A stretch of DNA of 64,000 nucleotides. It comes from Bizionia paragorgiae. Its GTDB lineage: Bacteria > Bacteroidota > Bacteroidia > Flavobacteriales > Flavobacteriaceae. The position numbers were made by a program, and so were the translations under genes. The notes beneath the pieces were generated by a model. The model saw nothing but the letters and a program-made list of their open reading frames with translations. It ran no database searches and had not been told where the DNA came from. The DNA lies in contig NZ_FNQK01000004.1 of assembly GCF_900107625.1 (NCBI RefSeq), positions 141,677 to 205,676 of the forward strand, written 5' to 3'. Positions 34,280 to 42,145 of this stretch are shown here, piece after piece (positions within the stretch are counted from its first letter, which is position 1; every line of letters begins with the position of its first letter).

Positions 34280-35539
34280 TTACTCTCCCATTGCTTTCAT
34301 TAAAGCGGCAGACATACGTTTATACGTTCCATTAACCAAACGGTCTCTAATCGCATCGAAGGCATCTAATGTTTCTTCAACATCTTTTAGTGTATGTGTT
34401 GCTGTAGGTATCATTCTTAATAAGATCATTCCTTTAGGAATAACTGGATACACTACAATAGAACAGAAAATACCGTAATTCTCTCTTAAATCTCTTACTA
34501 AAGCCATAGCTTCCGGAATACTTCCTTCCAAATATACTGGTGTTACACAACTTTTTGTAGTACCAATATCGAAACCTCTTGCTTTTAAACCTGATTGTAA
34601 CGCGTTAACAATCGTCCACAGATTCTGTTTTAGTTCAGGCATTGTTCTTAACATATCTAAACGCTTTAATGCACCAACAACAAGTTGCATTTGTAGCGAT
34701 TTAGCAAACATTTGAGAACGTAAGTTATATTTTAAATAATCGATTATTTCTTGATCAGCGGCAATAAAAGCACCTGTACTTGCCATAGATTTTGCAAAGG
34801 TTGCAAAGTACACATCGATCTCGTCTTGAACACCTTGCTCCTCTCCGGCTCCAGCTCCTGTTTTACCTAGAGTACCAAATCCGTGCGCATCATCAACAAA
34901 TAATCTAAAACTAAATTTTTTCTTTAATTCAACGATTTCTTTTAAACGTCCCTGCTCTCCACGCATTCCAAAAACACCTTCGGTAATCACTAAGATACCT
35001 CCACCTGTTTGCTCAGCCATTTTAGTAGCACGCTCTAAGTTTTTTTCTAAACTATCAATATCGTTATGCTTATAAGTAAAACGTTTACCCATATGCAAAC
35101 GCACACCGTCAATTATACACGCATGAGAATCGACATCATATACAATAATATCATCTTTAGCTACAAGAGCGTCGATAGTAGACACCATACCTTGATACCC
35201 AAAGTTTAATAGGTAAGCGGCTTCTTTATTTACAAATGCTGCAAGTTCATTTTGTAATTGCTCATGAAGATCTGTATGCCCAGACATCATTCTAGCACCC
35301 ATTGGGTACGCCGAACCATAATCTGCAGCTGCTTGCGCATCTACCTTTCTTACTTCTGGATGATTAGCTAACCCCAAGTAATCATTTATACTCCAAGTAA
35401 TCACATCTTTTCCTTGAAATTTCATCCTGTTAGAAATCTGTCCTTCTAATTTTGGAAAAACAAAATATCCTTCAGCTTGTGCGGCCCATTTCCCTAACGG
35501 TCCTTTGTCTTTGTATATTTTTGCGAATAAATCTTTCAT
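34280..35539 (-). CDS. Alpha-oxoamine synthase, probable cysteate fatty acyltransferase (CapB-like)
   Basis: The 419-aa enzyme is a PLP-dependent acyl-CoA/ACP:amino acid transferase of the serine palmitoyltransferase / KBL group. Motifs are 'WSINDYLGLANHPEV', GSAYPMGARMMSGHTDLHEQ, FVDDAHGFGTLGKTG and the PLP Lys in TFAKSMASTGAF. In gliding Bacteroidota a relative condenses cysteate with a fatty acyl thioester to make the sulfonolipid capnine. That choice is favoured by the adjacent cysteine-synthase-like gene. A serine palmitoyltransferase role (sphingolipids) cannot be ruled out from sequence alone. Own promoter box at 35567-35574. Confidence 0.82.
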   Translation of the reverse strand: MKDLFAKIYKDKGPLGKWAAQAEGYFVFPKLEGQISNRMKFQGKDVITWSINDYLGLANHPEVRKVDAQAAADYGSAYPMGARMMSGHTDLHEQLQNELAAFVNKEAAYLLNFGYQGMVSTIDALVAKDDIIVYDVDSHACIIDGVRLHMGKRFTYKHNDIDSLEKNLERATKMAEQTGGGILVITEGVFGMRGEQGRLKEIVELKKKFSFRLFVDDAHGFGTLGKTGAGAGEEQGVQDEIDVYFATFAKSMASTGAFIAADQEIIDYLKYNLRSQMFAKSLQMQLVVGALKRLDMLRTMPELKQNLWTIVNALQSGLKARGFDIGTTKSCVTPVYLEGSIPEAMALVRDLRENYGIFCSIVVYPVIPKGMILLRMIPTATHTLKDVEETLDAFDAIRDRLVNGTYKRMSAALMKAMGE

Positions 35540-35566
35540 TAAGGTATAATCTTAGTTTAGGTAATG

Positions 35567-35574
35567 CAAAATTA
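35567..35574 (-). promoter_or_regulatory. -7 promoter box for the alpha-oxoamine synthase gene
   Basis: CAAAATTA on the plus strand (TAATTTTG on the minus strand), 27 bp before the start at 35539. Confidence 0.5.
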
Positions 35575-35627
35575 GGCATTTCTACCTTTTTTGCATAATC
35601 TTTTTACATTCTATTATTAACAACACA

Positions 35628-35661
35628 ATAAGCTGACTAATTTAATACCTAGTCAGCTTAT
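35628..35661 (-). terminator. Hairpin after the cysteine-synthase-like pseudogene
   Basis: A perfect 12-bp stem (ATAAGCTGACTA / TAGTCAGCTTAT) with a 10-nt loop sits just past the stop at 35682. The T-tract is poor, so termination strength is uncertain. Confidence 0.5.
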
Positions 35662-35681
35662 CATTTTGTATTATGTTTTAA

Positions 35682-36729
35682 TTATTTAACGTATTGTATA
35701 CTTTGTGCGGCCTCTTCATTCTGACTGTCGAAAAACCCCTGTTCATTCATCCATTTATCACTATATACTTTACTCATATAACGCGAACCATGATCGGGGA
35801 ATATTACAACAACGACATCGCTATCTTTAAATTCACCTGCTTCATTAAGCTGTTTTACTGCTTGCATTGCTGCTCCAGAAGTATAGCCTACAAAAAGCCC
35901 TTCTGTTTTTGCAATCTCACGAGCTGTGTGCGCACTAGCCTCATCTGTAACTTTAACAAAAGAGTCAATAAGATCAAAATCGGTTGCTGTAGGAATTAAA
36001 TTTTTACCTAAACCTTCAATACGGTAAGGGTAAATTTCATTTTCGTCAAACTCTCGTGTTTCGTGGTATTTTTTTAATACTGAACCATAAGCATCAACCC
36101 CAATTACTTTTACATTAGGATTTTGTTCTTTTAAATACTTTGCCGTTCCAGAAATTGTTCCTCCTGTTCCACTACAAGCTACTAAATACTAAATGAGTGA
36201 TTTTACCATTCGTTTGCTCCCAGATTTCCGGACCAGTAGATTGGTAGTGTGCATCACCATTTAAGGTATTAAAATACTGATTAATATATACCGAACCTTC
36301 TATTTCTTCGTGTAAACGCTGAGCAACTTTGTAATATGACCTCGGGTCATCGGCAGCTACATTTGCTGGGCAAACATAAACTTTAGCTCCCATGGTTTTA
36401 AGCATGTCGATTTTGTCTGGAGACGATTTAGAGCTGACTGCTAAAATACAATCATAGCCTTTTAATACACTTACCATTGCGATACTAAATCCTGTATTTC
36501 CAGATGTCGTTTCTATAATGGTATCACCAGGTTTTAAAATCCCTCGCTTTTCTGCTTGCTCAATAATATGTAAAGCAATTCTATCCTTAGCAGAGTGCCC
36601 CGGATTAAACGCTTCAACTTTAGCTAAAAAGCTACCTTTACAATCAGAAGTTATTTTTTTTAGTTTAATCAAAGGTGTATTCCCAATAAGGTCCAACACA
36701 TTGTCATAAACATTTTTATTGTAGTCCAT
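35682..36729 (-). pseudogene. Frameshifted PLP-dependent cysteine synthase-like gene (probable cysteate synthase, CapA-like)
   Basis: The N-terminal frame (36729 down to 36172) gives [14 protein letters not shown], the PLP Lys in [10 protein letters not shown] and the [14 protein letters not shown] loop. It then runs into a stop after THLVFSSL. The C-terminal frame continues with [19 protein letters not shown] and ends SIQYVK. A tandem 7-bp duplication (TACTAAA twice on the plus strand, 36180-36193) joins the two: removing one copy restores [15 protein letters not shown] and a 346-aa protein of normal family length. All other catalytic features look intact, so the mutation is recent, reversible, or an assembly error. 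The family includes cysteine synthase and cystathionine beta-synthase-like enzymes. Confidence 0.85.
36180..36193. repeat. 7-bp tandem duplication causing the frameshift
   Basis: TACTAAA occurs twice in direct tandem inside the cysteine-synthase-like gene. One copy is in excess of the reading frame expected from the conserved GTGGT loop. Confidence 0.9.
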
Positions 36730-36780
36730 AAATAAATTTTACCAGTTACTTTCAGTTAGATAAACGCAACTTAAACCCCG

Positions 36781-36788
36781 CAAAAATA
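36781..36788 (-). promoter_or_regulatory. -7 promoter box for the cysteine-synthase-like pseudogene
   Basis: CAAAAATA on the plus strand (TATTTTTG on the minus strand), about 50 bp before the start at 36729. The promoter is therefore still present in front of the broken gene. Confidence 0.5.
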
Positions 36789-36800
36789 AGCATTTTTTTT

Positions 36801-38870
36801 TTAATGGCTAATTCCTTCAAGATCTAATAAAAAAGCATACTCCAAAGCGACCTCTTTTAAACTCTCAAAACGCCCTGATGCTCCCCCGTGACCGGCATCC
36901 ATATCAATATGGAAAAGCAATTTATTGCTATCCGTTTTTAACTCTCTTAATTTTGCTACCCATTTTGCTGGCTCCCAATATTGCACCTGTGAATCGTGCA
37001 ATCCTGTTGTGACCAACATATTAGGATAGGCTTTTGCCTCTACATTATCATATGGAGAATACGATTTAATATAATCGTAATACGCTTTGTCATTGGGATT
37101 CCCCCATTCGTCATACTCGCCTGTCGTTAAAGGAATTTCGTCGTCTAACATCGTAGTCACAACATCTACGAAAGGCACTGCTGCAATTACCCCATTATAC
37201 AATTCTGGTTTACTATTAATTATCGCTCCCATTAGTAAGCCACCAGCGCTGCCTCCCATAGCATACAAATGCTCGGGAGAAGTGTATTTTTCTTCAATTA
37301 AATACTCTGAACAATCTATAAAATCGGTAAACGTATTTTTCTTAGTCAGTAACTTTCCATCTTCATACCAATTTCTCCCTAAGTATTCTCCTCCTCTAAT
37401 ATGAGCTATCACATAAATAAACCCGCGATCTAATAAGCTTAATCGGATAGTAGAAAAGTAAGGGTCTATAGTAGAACCGTACGAGCCATAGGCATATTGC
37501 AACAAGGGATTGCTACCATCTAAAACCAAGCCTTTTTTATACACTATAGACATCGGTATTTTCACGCCATCTCTAGCTGTTGCCCATACCCGTTTAGATT
37601 CGTAATTATTTTTATCGAAGCTATCCCCTAGCACCTCTTGTTCTTTTTGAACAATTTCTTGACGTGTTAAAAAATTATAGTCAATAACAGAATTGGGATG
37701 CGTTAACGAATTGTAGCTGTATCGCAAAAACGTATTATCAAAATCCGGGTTATTGCCAATGCTTGCCGTATACGTTTCGTTGTTAAAAGGCAAATAATAA
37801 TCCTCTTCCCCATTCCAACTTATAATACGAATTTGATTTAAACCATTTTCGCGTTCATTGACCACAAGGTGACTTCTAAATATCTCAATATCTTCTAACA
37901 ACATATGATCGCGATGTGGCAATACATCTTCCCAATGTTCTTGAGACGTCTGCGTTTCTAATGTTTTTTGCAATTTAAAGTTGGTGGCATTATCCTTATT
38001 CGTAAGAATATAAAAACTGTCATTATAATGTGCGATAGAATACTCTAACTCACGTTCTCGCTCAGAAAATATTTTAAAATCTTCATCTGGAGTATCCGCA
38101 TTTAAAATTCTATATTCTGAAGTCAGCGTACTTGAAGATCCAATAATTAAATACTTCTTAGATTTAGACTTGTAAATAAACGTGTTAAATGTATCGTCTT
38201 CTTCCTTATATATTAAGGTGTCTAGTGATGCATCGGTATACAGTTTATGCTTATAAATGGTATCCGAACGCAAAGTAACTTCATCTTTTTTACTGTAAAA
38301 CAAGGTTTTATTATCATTAGCCCAAGTAGAGCTACCGGTTGTGTTTTCTATTTTATCAGAAAACACTTCTCCCGTAACCAAGTTTTTAATTTGTAAGGTA
38401 TATTGCCTTCTACTTACCGTATCTACCGAAAAGCTTGCCATGGTATTATCGGGACTTATAGAAATCCCTCCTAATTTAAAGTAAGCGAATCCTTTAGCCA
38501 TTTCATTACAATCAAAAAGAATTTCATCGTCAGCATCTAAATTCTCCTTTTTACGCAAATAAACAGGGTAATCTTTCCCCTTTTCGTAACGTGTTATATA
38601 CCAATAGCCGTTAAACTTGTAGGGCACTGATGTATCATCTTCTTTAATACGCGCTTTCATCTCTTCAAACAAATCAGTTTGAAACGCCTCGGTATGTTTT
38701 AAAACAGCTTTTGTATATGCGTTTTCATCTTCTAAATACTTTATAACCGCTGGATCTTCACGATCATTTAACCAAAAATAATTATCTATTCTAACATCGT
38801 CATGTATCTCTAGTGACTTTGGAATTTTATTGGCAATTGGTGGTTGCAATGTTGCTATTTTAGTGCTCAT
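36801..38870 (-). CDS. S9 family oligopeptidase B-like peptidase
   Basis: The 689-aa prolyl-oligopeptidase-family serine protease cleaves short peptides after basic residues if it is true oligopeptidase B. The N-terminal propeller has 'IDNYFWLNDREDPAVIKYLE' and VYLRKKENLD. The catalytic domain contains the nucleophile in AMGGSAGGLLMGA, an Asp in GLHDSQVQYWEPAKW, and the His in MDAGHGGASGRF. No signal peptide is present, so it is likely cytoplasmic. ATG 38870 is preferred over an extension to 38894 because MSTKIATLQPP is the usual start and a promoter box sits at 38892-38899. Confidence 0.92.
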   Translation of the reverse strand: MSTKIATLQPPIANKIPKSLEIHDDVRIDNYFWLNDREDPAVIKYLEDENAYTKAVLKHTEAFQTDLFEEMKARIKEDDTSVPYKFNGYWYITRYEKGKDYPVYLRKKENLDADDEILFDCNEMAKGFAYFKLGGISISPDNTMASFSVDTVSRRQYTLQIKNLVTGEVFSDKIENTTGSSTWANDNKTLFYSKKDEVTLRSDTIYKHKLYTDASLDTLIYKEEDDTFNTFIYKSKSKKYLIIGSSSTLTSEYRILNADTPDEDFKIFSERERELEYSIAHYNDSFYILTNKDNATNFKLQKTLETQTSQEHWEDVLPHRDHMLLEDIEIFRSHLVVNERENGLNQIRIISWNGEEDYYLPFNNETYTASIGNNPDFDNTFLRYSYNSLTHPNSVIDYNFLTRQEIVQKEQEVLGDSFDKNNYESKRVWATARDGVKIPMSIVYKKGLVLDGSNPLLQYAYGSYGSTIDPYFSTIRLSLLDRGFIYVIAHIRGGEYLGRNWYEDGKLLTKKNTFTDFIDCSEYLIEEKYTSPEHLYAMGGSAGGLLMGAIINSKPELYNGVIAAVPFVDVVTTMLDDEIPLTTGEYDEWGNPNDKAYYDYIKSYSPYDNVEAKAYPNMLVTTGLHDSQVQYWEPAKWVAKLRELKTDSNKLLFHIDMDAGHGGASGRFESLKEVALEYAFLLDLEGISH

Positions 38871-38891
38871 AAATTTATAATTCAGTGGCTG

Positions 38892-38899
38892 CAAAAATA
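38892..38899 (-). promoter_or_regulatory. -7 promoter box for the S9 peptidase gene
   Basis: CAAAAATA on the plus strand (TATTTTTG on the minus strand), 21 bp before the ATG at 38870. Confidence 0.55.
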
Positions 38900-38971
38900 A
38901 AACTTCTTAACAAGAATAACAGTTCATTTCCGATATATCTCTAGTTTCTATTTTAATACAATTGTATTTTT

Positions 38972-38979
38972 TATTTTTG
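38972..38979 (+). promoter_or_regulatory. -7 promoter box TATTTTTG for the YbaB gene
   Basis: Perfect TAnnTTTG match 28 bp upstream of the YbaB-type gene at 39008. Confidence 0.55.
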
Positions 38980-39007
38980 CTTTCTAATAACTTTAAAATC
39001 TAAAATT

Positions 39008-39334
39008 ATGTTTGGTGATATTATGGGAATGATGGGTAAATTAAAAGAAACCCAACAAAAAGTTGAAGAAACAAAAACACGTTTAAATACGGTGTTAGTA
39101 GACGAACAGAGTAGCGACGGTTTATTAAAAGTAACGCTTACGGCAAACCGAACAATAAAGTCAATTACTGTCGATGATGCCCTACTTGAAGATAAAGAGC
39201 AATTAGAAGACTACTTAGTGCTGACATTAAACAAAGCTATAGAAAAAGCCAGTGCTATAAATGAAGCTGAGCTTGCTGCTGTAGCCAAAGATGGTATGCC
39301 AAATATACCGGGAATGGACGGACTTTTTAAATAA
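39008..39334 (+). CDS. YbaB/EbfC family nucleoid-associated protein
   Basis: The 108-aa protein has the YbaB/EbfC layout: an N-terminal helix '[20 protein letters not shown]', a DNA-interacting beta hairpin ([20 protein letters not shown]), and a C-terminal helix with [20 protein letters not shown]. Such proteins bind DNA as homodimers and affect nucleoid structure. Unlike many bacteria, the usual dnaX-recR neighbourhood is not seen here. It is a lone gene closed by a strong terminator. Confidence 0.9.
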   Translation: MFGDIMGMMGKLKETQQKVEETKTRLNTVLVDEQSSDGLLKVTLTANRTIKSITVDDALLEDKEQLEDYLVLTLNKAIEKASAINEAELAAVAKDGMPNIPGMDGLFK

Positions 39335-39365
39335 AATTAAGCACAACTCCATTTGGAAAAATAAT

Positions 39366-39395
39366 AAAAAAGGAAGTCGTACGACTTCCTTTTTT
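39366..39395. terminator. Terminator after the YbaB gene
   Basis: A palindromic hairpin (GGAAGTC / GACTTCC) between an A-run and a T-run sits after the YbaB stop. It can also serve the convergent threonine aldolase gene. Confidence 0.8.
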
Positions 39396-39420
39396 AATGT
39401 GCAAAATTTAGAAAACGCTT

Positions 39421-40440
39421 TTATAAACGCTTTAGAAGGTCTAAAAAATAAGCGTGTTGCTCATGAGTATAATCTAAATGGGTAACCATTCGCAATTTCC
39501 CCTTACCCATAGCGCTTATTCGAATCGTATGCTTGTTTAACGCTTGCATAAACTTCTGCTCCTCGATTTCATTTTCCAAACTAAAAATCACAATATTAGT
39601 TTCTACCTGCTCTACGTGACTAACTGCAGACATGCCTCTTAAAACGGCTGCTATTTCTTTTGCCTTTTTATGATCTTCGAGTAAGCGTTCTATATTATTA
39701 TCTAAAGCATATAACCCAGCAGCAGCCAAATACCCTATTTGTCGCATTCCGCCACCAAGAATTTTTCTGATTCTAATGGCATTTTCCATTAATGCTTCAT
39801 CTCCCACCAACACCGAACCAACGGGGCATCCTAATCCTTTGCTAAAACACACCGATATGGTATCAAAAACACCACCGTAATCCGATGCCGTTTCCTTGGT
39901 TTCTGCTAAAGCATTCCATAGCCGTGCACCATCTAAATGCAATCCTAAATTATGCGTATTACAAACCTCTCGTATGTTACGTATCTCATTAAAATCCCAA
40001 CACGCCCCACCACCTTTGTTAGTCGTATTTTCTATAGCCACCAGTCGGGTTAACGGACTGTGGTAAAAATCTGGTGGGTTAATAGCGTCTTCCACCTGTT
40101 GCGCCGTAAACATCCCGCGGTGACCGTCTAACAAGTTGCAAGACACACCGCTATTAAACGAAGCGCCACCACCTTCATAATTATAAATGTGTGCATATTT
40201 ATCGCAAATAACCTGATCGCCAGGGTTAGTATGTAATTTTATAGCTGTTTGATTCGCCATCGTACCACTAGGAAAAAAAACGGCTTTTGACTTACCAAAT
40301 AGGGCCGCCACTCTAGATTCCAATGCATTAACGGTTTCGTCTTCGGCATAAACATCGTCGCCTACTTGAGCCTGCATCATAGCTTCTAACATCGCTTTCG
40401 ACGGCTTAGTAACGGTATCACTTCTTAAATCTATAATCAT
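39421..40440 (-). CDS. Low-specificity L-threonine aldolase
   Basis: The 339-aa PLP-dependent fold-type I aldolase cleaves L-threonine (and allo-threonine) to glycine and acetaldehyde. The N-terminal DLRSDTVTKPSKAMLEAM, the GDDVYAEDETVN segment, 'HLDGARLWNALAE' and the PLP Lys in CFSKGLGCPVGSVL are all visible. Beta-eliminating or other aldolase substrates are possible in this family, and the exact stereo-preference is not readable. It is a single gene on the minus strand between terminators. Confidence 0.93.
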   Translation of the reverse strand: MIIDLRSDTVTKPSKAMLEAMMQAQVGDDVYAEDETVNALESRVAALFGKSKAVFFPSGTMANQTAIKLHTNPGDQVICDKYAHIYNYEGGGASFNSGVSCNLLDGHRGMFTAQQVEDAINPPDFYHSPLTRLVAIENTTNKGGGACWDFNEIRNIREVCNTHNLGLHLDGARLWNALAETKETASDYGGVFDTISVCFSKGLGCPVGSVLVGDEALMENAIRIRKILGGGMRQIGYLAAAGLYALDNNIERLLEDHKKAKEIAAVLRGMSAVSHVEQVETNIVIFSLENEIEEQKFMQALNKHTIRISAMGKGKLRMVTHLDYTHEQHAYFLDLLKRL

Positions 40441-40508
40441 TATTAAATATTTAGAGTATAAAATTATAAAATAACTGGGTAAATATTTTAGGTTAAGACT
40501 TATAATTC

Positions 40509-40516
40509 TAATTTTG
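40509..40516 (+). promoter_or_regulatory. -7 promoter box TAATTTTG for prfB
   Basis: Perfect TAnnTTTG match 17 bp before the prfB ATG at 40534. Confidence 0.55.
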
Positions 40517-40533
40517 TTTAAAACAAAAACACC

Positions 40534-41644
40534 ATGATTACATCAGATCAAATTAAAGATCTTTCAAACCGCCTTACCGCGCTAAGGCAATATCTTTGAC
40601 ATAGATGCCAAACTAATTGAGATTAACAACGAGGAAGAGCAAACATTCGACCCTGATTTTTGGAACGACTCCAAGGCTGCTGAAATTATTATGAAATCTC
40701 TTCGAACCAAAAAACAATGGGTTCAAGATTATAATACGTCTAAAAGCTTAGTCGAAGACCTAGAAGTGCTTTACGATTTTTACAAAGAAGATGAAGCGAC
40801 TTTAAAGGAGGTAGAAGATAAATTCGAGCAAGCCCAAACCGTAATCGAAGATTTAGAGTTTAAAAATATGCTTTCTGAAGAAGGCGATAGTTTAAGTGCT
40901 GTGCTTCAAATTACCGCCGGTGCCGGTGGTACCGAAAGCTGTGATTGGGCACAAATGCTTATGCGTATGTACTTAATGTACGCCGAGAAAAACGGTTTTA
41001 AAGTAAAAGAGTTAAACTTTCAAGAAGGTGATGTTGCCGGTATAAAAACGGTGACTCTAGAGATTGAAGGTGATTATGCTTTTGGCTGGTTAAAAGGAGA
41101 AAATGGCGTACACCGTTTGGTTCGTATTTCACCTTTTGATAGTAACGCAAAACGCCATACGAGTTTCGCTTCAGTTTATGTCTACCCTTTAGTAGATGAT
41201 ACCATAGAAATTGAAATCAATCCTGCCGATATTGAAATCACCACCGCCCGCTCAAGTGGTGCTGGAGGACAAAACGTTAATAAGGTAGAAACTAAAGTAC
41301 AGCTTACCCATAAACCCTCAGGGATTATGATTTCATGTAGTGAAACGCGTTCACAACACGATAACAGGTCTCGGGCGCTTCAAATGTTAAAATCGCAACT
41401 TTATGAAATAGAGCTTCAAAAACAACTGGCTCAACGTGATGATATTGAAGCCGGAAAAATGAAAATCGAATGGGGAAGCCAAATTAGAAACTATGTTATG
41501 CATCCTTATAAATTAGTAAAAGATGTAAGAACAGCACACGAAACAGGAAATGTAGATGCAGTTATGGACGGAGAGATTACTCCCTTTCTAAAAGCTTATC
41601 TCATGATGATGGGACAGCAAGAGTCAGAAACTAACAACTTGTAA
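40534..41644 (+). CDS. prfB: Peptide chain release factor 2 with programmed +1 frameshift
   Basis: Release factor 2 frees the nascent peptide at UGA and UAA. The coding sequence is in two parts: 40534-40596 (21 codons, [20 protein letters not shown] then Leu) and 40598-41644. The junction CTT TGA C (40594-40600) is the classic autoregulatory slippery site: the ribosome pauses at the in-frame UGA, slips one base and continues with GAC. The product is 369 aa, the normal RF2 length. The second part contains the GGQ motif ([17 protein letters not shown]). Reading only the downstream frame would lose the N terminus. Confidence 0.96.
40594..40600 (+). promoter_or_regulatory. Programmed frameshift site CTTTGAC in prfB
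   Basis: CTT TGA C is the conserved RF2 recoding site. An AAGG stretch about 7 bp upstream may act as the internal Shine-Dalgarno-like stimulator. Confidence 0.93.
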
Positions 41645-41670
41645 GAAGTCAAACTATAATTATAAAAACG

Positions 41671-42012
41671 ATGATAAAAATATACCATAATCCTAGATGT
41701 AGTAAGTCTAGACAAGGCGTAGAACTATTAGAGCAATCTGGAAAAGATTTTGAAATTATAAAATATTTAGACACGGTTCCTACCGAGAGTGAACTAAAGT
41801 CAATTATTGATTTATTAAACATTTCACCACTAGAGCTTGTCAGAAAAAACGAAGCGGCTTGGAAAGAAAACTTTAAAGGTAAGACCTTAACGGATAGTGA
41901 AATAATCACTGCTATGGTTACACATCCTAAACTTATAGAACGTCCTATTGTAATAAACGGTAAAAAGGCGGTTATAGGAAGACCTCCAAGTGATATCGGT
42001 ACAATTATATAA
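41671..42012 (+). CDS. ArsC family arsenate reductase-like protein
   Basis: The 113-aa thioredoxin-fold protein has the ArsC (glutaredoxin-type) features: IYHNPRCSKSRQGVELLEQS with the catalytic Cys near residue 10 and RPIVINGKKAVIGRPPSDI near the end. The family reduces arsenate to arsenite using glutathione-type thiols, but Spx and other redox regulators share the fold. The conserved RPIVI...GRP pattern favours ArsC/YffB. No arsenite efflux gene is nearby. It lies 26 bp after prfB, so read-through is possible. Confidence 0.87.
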   Translation: MIKIYHNPRCSKSRQGVELLEQSGKDFEIIKYLDTVPTESELKSIIDLLNISPLELVRKNEAAWKENFKGKTLTDSEIITAMVTHPKLIERPIVINGKKAVIGRPPSDIGTII

Positions 42013-42015
42013 GTT

Positions 42016-42055
42016 AAAAAAAGCTGTAAAACCCAAGGTGTTTTACAGCTTTTTT
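42016..42055. terminator. Terminator after the ArsC-like gene
   Basis: A stem of about 14 bp (AAAAGCTGTAAAAC with its complement) and a GC-containing loop lie in front of a T-run. Confidence 0.85.
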
Positions 42056-42145
42056 CTTTTAACAAACTTTTAACCAAACACGATTAAACCAACCACTACT
42101 TTTGTTGTCCAATGGACTAAACCTATTAAAAACGAAACAAAAGTA

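Noticed and set aside
35682..35867. Short separate gene at the end of the cysteine-synthase-like region
   Set aside because: Its frame continues open upstream to the 7-bp duplication and matches the C-terminal part of the same enzyme, so it is one broken gene, not two.
40691..41644. Release factor 2 gene starting at an internal methionine
   Set aside because: The RF2 N terminus and the CTTTGAC frameshift site lie upstream at 40534-40600, giving the normal length.
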